A program made the translations under genes and the position numbers. The notes below the pieces were generated by a model. It was given only the letters and a program-made list of their open reading frames with translations. It did no database searches and was not told the origin of the DNA. Shown here in pieces: positions 1-13,424 of a stretch of DNA of 64,000 nt. The stretch is from positions 8,340,001 to 8,404,000 of the forward strand of contig NC_092579.1 of assembly GCF_037975245.1 (NCBI RefSeq), in the 5' to 3' direction. The first letter of the stretch is position 1. Each line of letters begins with the position of its first letter. The stretch is from Apostichopus japonicus. Taxonomy: Eukaryota > Echinodermata > Holothuroidea > Aspidochirotida > Stichopodidae.

Positions 1-506
1 ATAATCATAATAATAGTAATAATCAGCAGTTATTTTTTACGACGTTTAAAGCGATCACAACTGTGGGACAAACCAGTTAGGGCTTATGGGTTACAACTTA
101 CAATTACTTTTTTTTTTCTTTTTCTTTTGTATAGCAATCATTTATTGTCACATCTTTTGCCAAAATAACAATTTTATGTAAAAACATATATATGACACTT
201 AATTACTGTTTGATTACAAATAAGTTCAAAGAACATAGCACAATTACTAAAAGTGTCTCTTAGGAGATTATATGATAGAGGTCCTCGATGCTTACCATGA
301 TCTAAATGTTTCTCAACTTGTAACAGAAATTTTAATTTATACAATAGTCGTTAACGTTGGGAATGCTCAAATTTACTTTCTTCTGGACTATATAGTACTT
401 GATATGAAAAATTAAAAAAATCAACGGATGCTTCAATAATAGTTAGTTGATAGCCTAACTTGCATTTAACTTATTATATAAGTTATTTCAGATGCGAAAA
501 TCGTAG

Positions 507-633
507 ATTGCTCTTGGATGAAAAGCCACTTTACCATGACCCCGGCAGGGAATCGAACACAGAACCTCCCGATTGCTAAACCCTATTGCTTCAAATGCCA
601 CCACCTTTATCCACTCGGCCACAGCACTGGTTT
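507..633 (-). mobile_element. tRNA-Ser-derived SINE fragment
   Basis: Read on the minus strand, 611-627 gives a type-II tRNA box A (TGGCCGAGTGG). About 50 nt further on, 549-565 gives a box B (GTTCGATTCC). The region between resembles an anticodon arm with TGA in the loop, as in tRNA-Ser(UGA). The acceptor-stem halves do not pair, so this is a tRNA-derived SINE or pseudogene, not a tRNA gene. A related plus-strand copy sits at 28919-29110. Confidence 0.65.
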
Positions 634-917
634 GTTGATAATAAAAAAGGCATTTTTCAAAGACCATAATATTCTTTGCTCAAGCTATAGTTCTGCTGAT
701 ACAAGAGTTCTTCCGTAACTCGCAATGTCCACTTTATGCAACAAGTTCCGCATTTTACTGATACTCCGAAGATATGTTGGCATTCTCTTAAATACGTGAG
801 CCATTGATTGTTTGCTTGCGTTTATTATTGCATTTATCGCTTTACGTGAAGGAACTGAACGTTTGCAAATGTCATGATTTCCAAATCGGGAAGTGGTCTC
901 AAAATAACGGGTTCCGC

Positions 918-1572
918 CAAGGGCGGCGGAAGCACTTTCAATCTGGGGGGGGGGGCACCGACATGAAAGGGCACTTTGCAGAAATTCGATTGGACTGATG
1001 CAGCCTTATATTTAGTACCCTTGATAACTCTTATTGTATTAACTTATTTGCGTATACACATCACTCCATCAACGTCCAGTCCCCCCCCCCCCCCCAGGAA
1101 AATATGCATACTAGCACTGCAATATCCAATGTGCAAATTGGGAAACAAGGAACAAGTTTTCTTTTGAGACAAAATGAGGTGAAATCATGCTAGTTGCTAA
1201 TGTAGGAATCTTCCGAATTAGAGTTTATTTCTTGTTAATATCTTAACCAATTTTTTCCATTCGAAATAGCTTTGAGCTTGACCCACAGAAATTCATTAAA
1301 AGTCAGGGCGTGGCCAGGATTTGCAAAGTTGTATGCACGACTATGTGAGCGGAGCGCCACCATCGGTTGGCGCGGAGCGTACGAGAAAATTTTTGGTTTT
1401 ACAAACCCCTCAGATGGCCGGAAACGGCCCTTCCCGAGTGTTCATTCTGGTTCCCTGGCCTCTTGCTAACTTGAGGCACCTCAATTTTTATGTAGAAAAA
1501 GGGCACATTTTTAACCTGAGGAAAAGTGGGGGGCACGTGCCCCCTGTGCCCCCCCCGGTTCCGCCGCCCTTG
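918..1572. mobile_element. hAT-type MITE, 655 bp, with 8-bp TSD
   Basis: Terminal inverted repeats are CAAGGGCGGCGGAA at the left and TTCCGCCGCCCTTG at the right. The 8-bp target duplication GGTTCCGC is present at 910-917 and 1573-1580. An 8-bp TSD with short TIRs beginning CA fits the hAT superfamily. The interior carries long G and C runs and no transposase frame, so it is non-autonomous. Short open frames inside (1272-1638) are by-products. Confidence 0.8.
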
Positions 1573-4235
1573 GGTTCCGCGAAAAGACACTGCTTCCAAT
1601 TCAATGCTAGAATTATGATTGTTTGATACACAGAACAAGTAAATATGAATATTTACAGACTTCTAGAAGCTGAGGGGGCCTCCATATTTTCTAGACTTGA
1701 TGAGGTAAAAAAAACGGTAATACTTAAAAGTTATTCCAACAATTATTACACTGTTTATTTTATTGGACACTCATGCACTAATGTATGAAAGAAATTTCAT
1801 TTGATCACTTTGTTTCTCTTTTTCAAACGCCACAAGTAAAAACGTTCGCAATTTTGGGGGATCCTCCAACTATTTCCATGCAATCATTTCACTGATGATA
1901 GTGTTGGAATTGTTATGCCCTGGATATATTCAAGACCCTCAAATCCCATCCATTCTGCCCCACCCCCTCCCCCAAAAAGCACTATGCGGAGGAAAAAAGG
2001 GGGAGTTGTAGACATTACTTTAGACAGTTTATATTTGTCGTTTCAAGCTATTCTTAAAGGTGATTAACCAGCTTCGTCATTTCTTCAGGAATAGTTAAAT
2101 TTGAGTTTATTCAGGTATGTCATGTTACTTACGGAATACATAATGTATAGACTTGGAATAGATCTTTAAACAATATATTATTGTATTAACAATGTAATTA
2201 TGATTACGTTACTTAAAGGTATAAATCTAACCACGATATTAAAAAATGTAAAGAATACAAGAAGATATTAAATCCGCCTTTTATCTTAGCATGACTCTTA
2301 TAAACCACGGTACTTTTCTGAGATTTTGCTTCCAAACAACTCTGCGCACGGCTGTATTGCTGTACGGCAAACGGTGTGGACTGTTCAAGATACCTTTGAA
2401 CAGTTAGTTACCGTCTGTTTTGTCACCTGTTGAAGATGACATTGAAAGACGAAGTTAATCGGGAATGAATTGCTCAAACAGTGACTTACATTAACCCCAT
2501 TATTATGCATTACCGATGTCCTGTTATTTACACACAAGGCGACCTCACAACCAGTTTGTTTTGTTACGATTTGTAGCCATCCGCTGGGAACCTTCTACAT
2601 ACCATACCACAAAAAGTGGAGGACACAGCCATCTCCAAGGATAGTCATTGTGGAGAAATAGGCCTAAATGAACCTATGGGAAATGGGAATTCCCTCTCTC
2701 TCTATCTCTTTTTTATTCTCTCTTTTCGCGTAATTTCGGTCATCTATATTCAGTAGGAAAGGTCATGCCTTCTGCTGCGTCATCATTCGGTTGCGTGATA
2801 TAAAAAGCAAATCAAAGGCTCATGGGCATTTTTTTATCTGCGTTGGTTCGGTGCCATGACCAACTATTAGTATTGCCTCAACTATATTTATTTCAGGTGG
2901 CATACGCCTATTAGAGTCTATATCCATCCGCCAGATTGTTCTCCTATCTTAGGAAAAGTGCCAAAAAGCAGCAGGAGAACATATGTTTTGATCTGTTATA
3001 AATCATGATATAGTTTTTTGTGGCGTCCATGTCCACATTGAAGAGCATGAATGGAAGTACATGTGGTGAGAAAATGGGTCAATTGAGGCAAGTTTAGACC
3101 CCTTTAGGCCTCCCAGGAGCAGCGTACGAAATTGTTTTCTATATACTGAGTGAAGACGTTTGTTTACAAGTGACGAAAACTTCCGGTTCGGATAGCAAAA
3201 ACAAATCTACATGGTCATGATACGGAAAATTGATGGTGCCATGAAAGGCCAACTTGTCAGCTATCCGGTGATGGGTAGCGATTAGCTAGTGAGAACTTTT
3301 ATCTAGACTTAGAGACCACATTACGTTTGTGATTTAGTGTGTAATTCAATGGGGCTTTTAATGGGCGTATGCTTACCTTCATGCTGTATATGCCAGGGCG
3401 TGGCAGCCTGAACACATGTAATAGTATAACCGTGTTACCGTATATTATGAGCGTATTATGCGAGAGGGTTATGAGATACCAAAGAAGTACGTTTTAACTA
3501 TTATGATTAATGGAGTATTAAATGTAAACTGTAATTTGTATAAATTGTTTGAATTGCGTCTTTTGGGGTTTGCATAATATTTTCTAGTCTTTATGTGATA
3601 CTTTGCATAGTTTGTACTGATATGCGATTTATCGATTCTTTACGTTAGCTTAACGTGGCTTTTGTGTAGCATTTGGGTTGCAGTGTTGAGCGGTATTGTA
3701 AGCGTGTAAGTATTATTAATTACATTACTCAAGCCTATCGCTGCGTAAGCTAGGTCGAACAGCTTATTTCCGTACTATAGCTCAACACATGCATAATTCT
3801 AAATAACGTATTTCTGTAGTCGCACCAGAAGTTTCGGGGTGTAACATTTTTCATGATTGTCTTGTATTAAGCTTTACGCAATATAACTAAGTATGACCGA
3901 GCTCTTAACGAATTCTAGTAGTAAGGGATCACTCCAAAGTGAAGTGACTGGTGTTGCTTTGTGTGATACTCGGGAAAGAAACATAGAAATCGAACTAGGA
4001 AGAATGCTGACACAATGTATCGCCGTGTGTTTAAGCAGTGAAGCCTTGAAAATGTGAGGGCGCTTTGCGTTGTACGGCAAAAAGACAGATCATCAATTTT
4101 GTACGTCTTCATACGTCATACATTGTGCATTCGACTTTGAAATTGAATTTGATTTTACTCGTTTCTTCGAAAGAGTAGGTGTACGTTTCACAACAAAGAC
4201 ATGTGATGACCAGAGTGGAAACTGACTGAAGAACA
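1573..4235. other. No gene seen; anonymous AT-rich sequence
   Basis: I see no long reading frame, RNA gene or transposon boundary here. A short CT-rich tract lies near 2692-2725. The minus-strand frames around 3874-4112 are short and show no splice or family evidence. Confidence 0.5.
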
Positions 4236-4620
4236 GGGGCGTAGCGAGCGGGGGTGTGGGGTGTCACCCCCCCCCCATAATTTGGTCGCTGTCGGCAAAT
4301 TTTGGGTCTGTCGGCAATAGGAGAAAAGGTGAAGAGAGCGGAAGGGGAAGAAAGAAGGAAAGCTGAATAGAGAAAAGGAGAATGGGAGCTTCTTCCTTGC
4401 CAAATTTGACTTAAAATATGCACCAGATTGCATCTAAGGATGTTTCAAAACTAAAAATTTTCCAAAGGGGAGGGGGACACCCCCTCCCATTAGACCCTCC
4501 CCCATTTCAGTCACCACTTCCAGATCCGTCGGCAAATCAAATTTGACTTAAAATATGCACCAGATTGCATCTAAGGACGTTTCAAGACTAAAAATTTGAA
4601 TACTTTTTATTCCTGCCTCT
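4236..4620. repeat. Degenerate MITE-like segment with a 60-bp direct repeat
   Basis: The left edge reads GGGGCGTAGCGAGCGGGGG followed by a C run, a terminus style shared with the hAT MITEs at 6250 and 43715. Two ~60-bp direct repeats, 4401-4460 and 4538-4597, differ at only a few positions and are spaced 137 bp apart. No clear right terminus or TSD is visible. The same structure appears at 12800-12859 and 12937-12996 in the second block. Confidence 0.5.
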
Positions 4621-5025
4621 AATGACTCGAGCAAGTGGGAGTGTTTTATACAACTTTTAAAGTCTGTAAAATGTCATTTCCGGTTTCTGAGAGGCACATG
4701 GCAAACATTTTTCTTGCTTGTATTATTTTAGTGCTCCACTCAGAAAGTGTAATAGTTGTCTCTGGAAAATGCCGTGCAGCAAACCCCCAAAGCTTGGCCT
4801 AAAAAATGAACCAAATGATGGGTTGGCTCTGAGTAAATTTGGTTACTTTGTTGGGGCAATATATGAAACAGCGTTACAGATACATGATAACATGCGGTCT
4901 ATGTACACTTAATGATAGTTGCGGGAATCGCAAGTTGCTTGCTTAGTTACCTTTATTGGTTAGTTATTACACGATGGGGTCGTTTCGTAGCAGACTGTGG
5001 GCGTGAATCAAGGTAGAATTAGAAG

Positions 5026-6249
5026 ATCCTCTACTTATTTAAACAATAATCGATTGAAATGAATAATGAATCAACTAATGTTTTTTAATCTTAAAATTTT
5101 TTAAGCAAAATGTTCTACATATTGAAGGTATCACATGAAAGCCTTATCGGTTATCGTCCATATAATTAAGAAACTGGGTATTTGCTTTCCTTTTCATTTA
5201 CTAATTTTCGCTGTTGGGTATTTTTTATATAGTATCAAGGACAGTGTTTCTTATATTCATTTAAAATACAGGCCCGACGGTAAGACATACCATTTGGTGC
5301 TAGCAGCAATGCTAATTGTTAACCAAGCTTCAATTCTTGCCGCCTGTTATAATTTATGATTGTAAGTAATTATGAGAAATAAATACAATTCACGATTACA
5401 TGACAATTGTTTTGCTCCATTTTGTTGACTCCGGTAGAATTGAATGTATCGTTGTATTGTAGTTGTTACGAACTTTTGGAAGGAAATTAGTCTCAATATT
5501 TCAATTCTTGAATCTGGTCTATGGTGGCAGAATTGAACTGCGTAAGGCAAAATCATAAATTATTGTAAGAATAACAATTTCATACGACGAAGTGAACAAC
5601 TAGTTGGACAACAAGTTGGAGGAGGCAATATTATTAGAGGAATGAAAAGAGTGTATTGCTTAATCTGCATATTTCTGGAATTTCATGGTTGACAGAACAA
5701 TGAGGTTATAAAAGTGCCTCTCTGAAGTATTCAACAAAATGCCACTTGGTTAGGGGCTTTTAAAATAATTCCATCGTTCTTGTGGGGTATCATAACAAGT
5801 TTGAATGTATGCAGCAACCACGAAGAGAGTTACTTTATCCCATCAATGGTGCATGAAAGGGAATTAAGTATGACCAGAATCCACAATCGACTAGTTTGTG
5901 CTACTAATTCTTTAATAAATGAACGATACTATTCATAATCACACACTTATAAGGCCTAGAACAGCTTTCCGTGACCATTTAGGCCCACGACACATGATCT
6001 TTTCTGCTGGACTGGGCCTTGATGTGAAACAAAAACAACGTAATTGATCTCCATTGGCAAGCTACGAAAACTGTAGATAAAATTTCCGATGACTGAAAAA
6101 TCACTCGACCCACCGAATTCATTCACCAATCACCACCCAAGATTTTCTCTCGCCCCATAGTTGGCGTAATTATTTCATGCATTCGACTCTTTGTTTTATC
6201 AGTTCAAACTAGCCGTCGGGTCTGTCTTAAGTTAATATGATGTAGACAA
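5026..6249. other. Spacer between X copies, no gene seen
   Basis: This is unique sequence with only short open frames (for example 5135-5359 plus and 5347-5556 minus). None has recognisable domains or good splice context. Confidence 0.5.
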
Positions 6250-6558
6250 CAGGCACGTAGCCAAGGGGGGGGGGGGCGAAGGGAGAGCCGCCCCCCCCCC
6301 CCTTGAGCATATTTTTTTGTATGTTTTTATGATATCGCTAGTAATTTCAGAAGAGAAAATGCTAAGATGCAACTTACAAGGCCTGGGAAGTGCCATTTCC
6401 AGCTATCTGGGAGGCATTTTCAGCCAAAATTTTATTGTACGCTTCGCGCCAACTTATGGTGGCGCTACGCTTAATTAGTTTGCAATGCCGTATCTACGGC
6501 TCTGATAGTTTGCCTACAGTTTCGCCCCTCCCTTGATAAATTCCTCGCTACGCGCCTG
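6250..6558. mobile_element. hAT-type MITE, 309 bp, perfect 8-bp TSD
   Basis: The element begins CAGGCACGTAGCCAAG and ends CTCGCTACGCGCCTG, an imperfect TIR pair. GTAGACAA is duplicated exactly at 6242-6249 and 6559-6566. A G run (about 6266) and a C run (about 6291) can fold into a hairpin. There is no coding capacity. It is unique to the spacer and absent from both X copies. Confidence 0.85.
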
Positions 6559-8416
<1,858 letters not shown>

Positions 8417-8900
8417 TCAGCAGTTATTTTTTACGACGTTTAAAGCGATCACAACTGTGGGACAAACCAGTTAGGGCTTATGGGTTACAACTTACAATTA
8501 CTTTTTTTTTTCTTTTTCTTTTGTATAGCAATCATTTATTGTCACATCTTTTGCCAAAATAACAATTTTATGTAAAAACATATATATGACACTTAATTAC
8601 TGTTTGATTACAAATAAGTTCAAAGAACATAGCACAATTACTAAAAGTGTCTCTTAGGAGATTATATGATAGAGGTCCTCGATGCTTACCATGATCTAAA
8701 TGTTTCTCAACTTGTAACAGAAATTTTAATTTATACAATAGTCGTTAACGTTGGGAATGCTCAAATTTACTTTCTTCTGGACTATATAGTACTTGATATG
8801 AAAAATTAAAAACATCAACGGATGCTTCAATAATAGTTAGTTGATAGCCTAACTTGCATTTAACTTATTATATAAGTTATTTCAGATGCGAAAATCGTAG

Positions 8901-9027
8901 ATTGCTCTTGGATGAAAAGCCACTTTACCATGACCCCGGCAGGGAATCGAACACAGAACCTCCCGATTGCTAAACCCTATTGCTTCAAATGCCACCACCT
9001 TTATCCACTCGGCCACAGCACTGGTTT
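8901..9027 (-). mobile_element. tRNA-Ser-derived SINE fragment (copy in X2)
   Basis: This is the duplicate of the SINE at 507-633, with the same box A and box B on the minus strand. It arose through the block duplication, not an independent insertion. Confidence 0.65.
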
Positions 9028-9311
9028 GTTGATAATAAAAAAGGCATTTTTCAAAGACCATAATATTCTTTGCTCAAGCTATAGTTCTGCTGATACAAGA
9101 GTTCTTCCGTAACTCGCAATGTCCACTTTATGCAACAAGTTCCGCATTTTACTGATACTCCGAAGATATGTTGGCATTCTCTTAAATACGTGAGCCATTG
9201 ATTGTTTGCTTGCGTTTATTATTGCATTTATCGCTTTACGTGAAGGAACTGAACGTTTGCAAATGTCATGATTTCCAAATCGGGAAGTGGTCTCAAAATA
9301 ACGGGTTCCGC

Positions 9312-9970
9312 CAAGGGCGGCGGAAGCACTTTCAATCTGGGGGGGGGGGGGGCACCGACATGAAAGGGCACTTTGCAGAAATTCGATTGGACTGATGCAG
9401 CCTTATATTTAGTACCCTTGATAACTCTTATTGTATTAACTTATTTGCGTATACACATCACTCCATCAACGTCCAGTCCCCCCCCCCCCCCCCAGGAAAA
9501 TATGCATACTAGCACTGCAATATCCAATGTGCAAATTGGGAAACAAGGAACAAGTTTTCTTTTGAGACAAAATGAGGTGAAATCATGCTAGTTGCTAATG
9601 TAGGAATCTTCCGAATTAGAGTTTATTTCTTGTTAATATCTTAACCAATTTTTTCCATTCGAAATAGCTTTGAGCTTGACCCACAGAAATTCATTAAAAG
9701 TCAGGGCGTGGCCAGGATTTGCAAAGTTGTATGCACGACTATGTGAGCGGAGCGCCACCATCGGTTGGCGCGGAGCGTACGAGAAAATTTTTGGTTTTAC
9801 AAACCCCTCAGATGGCCGGAAACGGCCCTTCCCGAGTGTTCATTCTGGTTCCCTGGCCTCTTGCTAACTTGAGGCACCTCAATTTTTATGTAGAAAAAGG
9901 GCACATTTTTAACCTGAGGAAAAGTGGGGGGCACGTGCCCCCTGTGCCCCCCCCGGTTCCGCCGCCCTTG
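9312..9970. mobile_element. hAT-type MITE (copy in X2)
   Basis: This is the duplicate of the element at 918-1572, with the same TIRs and the same GGTTCCGC duplication at 9304-9311 and 9971-9978. It is 4 bp longer because of G/C run expansion. Confidence 0.8.
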
Positions 9971-12900
9971 GGTTCCGCGAAAAGACACTGCTTCCAATTC
10001 AATGCTAGAATTATGATTGTTTGATACACAGAACAAGTAAATATGAATATTTACAGACTTCTAGAAGCTGAGGGGGCCTCCATATTTTCTAGACTTGATG
10101 AGGTAAAAAAAACGGTAATACTTAAAAGTTATTCCAACAATTATTACACTGTTTATTTTATTGGACACTCATGCACTAATGTATGAAAGAAATTTCATTT
10201 GATCACTTTGTTTCTCTTTTTCAAACGCCACAAGTAAAAACGTTCGCAATTTTGGGGGATCCTCCAACTATTTCCATGCAATCATTTCACTGATGATAGT
10301 GTTGGAATTGTTATGCCCTGGATATATTCAAGACCCTCAAATCCCATCCATTCTGCCCCACCCCCTCCCCCAAAAAGCACTATGCGGAGGAAAAAAGGGG
10401 GAGTTGTAGACATTACTTTAGACAGTTTATATTTGTCGTTTCAAGCTATTCTTAAAGGTGATTAACCAGCTTCGTCATTTCTTCAGGAATAGTTAAATTT
10501 GAGTTTATTCAGGTATGTCATGTTACTTACGGAATACATAATGTATAGACTTGGAATAGATCTTTAAACAATATATTATTGTATTAACAATGTAATTATG
10601 ATTACGTTACTTAAAGGTATAAATCTAACCACGATATTAAAAAATGTAAAGAATACAAGAAGATATTAAATCCGCCTTTTATCTTAGCATGACTCTTATA
10701 AACCACGGTACTTTTCTGAGATTTTGCTTCCAAACAACTCTGCGCACGGCTGTATTGCTGTACGGCAAACGGTGTGGACTGTTCAAGATACCTTTGAACA
10801 GTTAGTTACCGTCTGTTTTGTCACCTGTTGAAGATGACATTGAAAGACGAAGTTAATCGGGAATGAATTGCTCAAACAGTGACTTACATTAACCCCATTA
10901 TTATGCATTACCGATGTCCTGTTATTTACACACAAGGCGACCTCACAACCAGTTTGTTTTGTTACGATTTGTAGCCATCCGCTGGGAACCTTCTACATAC
11001 CATACCACAAAAAGTGGAGGACACAGCCATCTCCAAGGATAGTCATTGTGGAGAAATAGGCCTAAATGAACCTATGGGAAATGGGAATTCCCTCTCTCTC
11101 TATCTCTTTTTTATTCTCTCTTTTCGCGTAATTTCGGTCATCTATATTCAGTAGGAAAGGTCATGCCTTCTGCTGCGTCATCATTCGGTTGCGTGATATA
11201 AAAAGCAAATCAAAGGCTCATGGGCATTTTTTTATCTGCGTTGGTTCGGTGCCATGACCAACTATTAGTATTGCCTCAACTATATTTATTTCAGGTGGCA
11301 TACGCCTATTAGAGTCTATATCCATCCGCCAGATTGTTCTCCTATCTTAGGAAAAGTGCCAAAAAGCAGCAGGAGAACATATGTTTTGATCTGTTATAAA
11401 TCATGATATAGTTTTTTGTGGCGTCCATGTCCACATTGAAGAGCATGAATGGAAGTACATGTGGTGAGAAAATGGGTCAATTGAGGCAAGTTTAGACCCC
11501 TTTAGGCCTCCCAGGAGCAGCGTACGAAATTGTTTTCTATATACTGAGTGAAGACGTTTGTTTACAAGTGACGAAAACTTCCGGTTCGGATAGCAAAAAC
11601 AAATCTACATGGTCATGATACGGAAAATTGATGGTGCCATGAAAGGCCAACTTGTCAGCTATCCGGTGATGGGTAGCGATTAGCTAGTGAGAACTTTTAT
11701 CTAGACTTAGAGACCACATTACGTTTGTGATTTAGTGTGTAATTCAATGGGGCTTTTAATGGGCGTATGCTTACCTTCATGCTGTATATGCCAGGGCGTG
11801 GCAGCCTGAACACATGTAATAGTATAACCGTGTTACCGTATATTATGAGCGTATTATGCGAGAGGGTTATGAGATACCAAAGAAGTACGTTTTAACTATT
11901 ATGATTAATGGAGTATTAAATGTAAACTGTAATTTGTATAAATTGTTTGAATTGCGTCTTTTGGGGTTTGCATAATATTTTCTAGTCTTTATGTGATACT
12001 TTGCATAGTTTGTACTGATATGCGATTTATCGATTCTTTACGTTAGCTTAACGTGGCTTTTGTGTAGCATTTGGGTTGCAGTGTTGAGCGGTATTGTAAG
12101 CGTGTAAGTATTATTAATTACATTACTCAAGCCTATCGCTGCGTAAGCTAGGTCGAACAGCTTATTTCCGTACTATAGCTCAACACATGCATAATTCTAA
12201 ATAACGTATTTCTGTAGTCGCACCAGAAGTTTCGGGGTGTAACATTTTTCATGATTGTCTTGTATTAAGCTTTACGCAATATAACTAAGTATGACCGAGC
12301 TCTTAACGAATTCTAGTAGTAAGGGATCACTCCAAAGTGAAGTGACTGGTGTTGCTTTGTGTGATACTCGGGAAAGAAACATAGAAATCGAACTAGGAAG
12401 AATGCTGACACAATGTATCGCCGTGTGTTTAAGCAGTGAAGCCTTGAAAATGTGAGGGCGCTTTGCGTTGTACGGCAAAAAGACAGATCATCAATTTTGT
12501 ACGTCTTCATACGTCATACATTGTGCATTCGACTTTGAAATTGAATTTGATTTTACTCGTTTCTTCGAAAGAGTAGGTGTACGTTTCACAACAAAGACAT
12601 GTGATGACCAGAGTGGAAACTGACTGAAGAACAGGGGCGTAGCGAGCGGGGGTGTGGGGTGTCACCCCCCCCCCCATAATTTGGTCGCTGTCGGCAAATT
12701 TTGGGTCTGTCGGCAATAGGAGAAAAGGTGAAGAGAGCGGAAGGGGAAGAAAGAAGGAAAGCTGAATAGAGAAAAGGAGAATGGGAGCTTCTTCCTTGCC
12801 AAATTTGACTTAAAATATGCACCAGATTGCATCTAAGGATGTTTCAAAACTAAAAATTTTCCAAAGGGGAGGGGGACACCCCCTCCCATTAGACCCTCCC

Positions 12901-13424
12901 CCATTTCAGTCACCACTTCCAGATCCGTCGGCAAATCAAATTTGACTTAAAATATGCACCAGATTGCATCTAAGGACGTTTCAAGACTAAAAATTTGAAT
13001 ACTTTTTATTCCTGCCTCTAATGACTCGAGCAAGTGGGAGTGTTTTATACAACTTTTAAAGTCTGTAAAATGTCATTTCCGGTTTCTGAGAGGCACATGG
13101 CAAACATTTTTCTTGCTTGTATTATTTTAGTGCTCCACTCAGAAAGTGTAATAGTTGTCTCTGGAAAATGCCGTGCAGCAAACCCCCAAAGCTTGGCCTA
13201 AAAAATGAACCAAATGATGGGTTGGCTCTGAGTAAATTTGGTTACTTTGTTGGGGCAATATATGAAACAGCGTTACAGATACATGATAACATGCGGTCTA
13301 TGTACACTTAATGATAGTTGCGGGAATCGCAAGTTGCTTGCTTAGTTACCTTTATTGGTTAGTTATTACACGATGGGGTCGTTTCGTAGCAGACTGTGGG
13401 CGTGAATCAAGGTAGAATTAGAAG

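Larger units (their letters stand above)
1..5025. repeat. Segmental duplication block X, copy 1 (left end outside window)
   Basis: This block recurs almost base for base at 8395-13424. The offset is 8394 at the left and 8399 at the right; the difference comes mostly from homopolymer lengths (for example the G run near 945 and the C run near 1081). Both copies contain the same SINE, the same hAT MITE and the same 60-bp direct repeat. Identity ends sharply after the shared AGAAG at 5021-5025. Such closeness means a very recent duplication or uncollapsed haplotypes in an assembly. I see no gene-like reading frame with splice signals in it. Confidence 0.95.

Noticed and set aside
507-633. tRNA-Ser gene on the minus strand
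   Set aside because: Boxes A and B are present but acceptor-stem halves do not pair, and related degenerate copies with tails exist; a SINE fits better.
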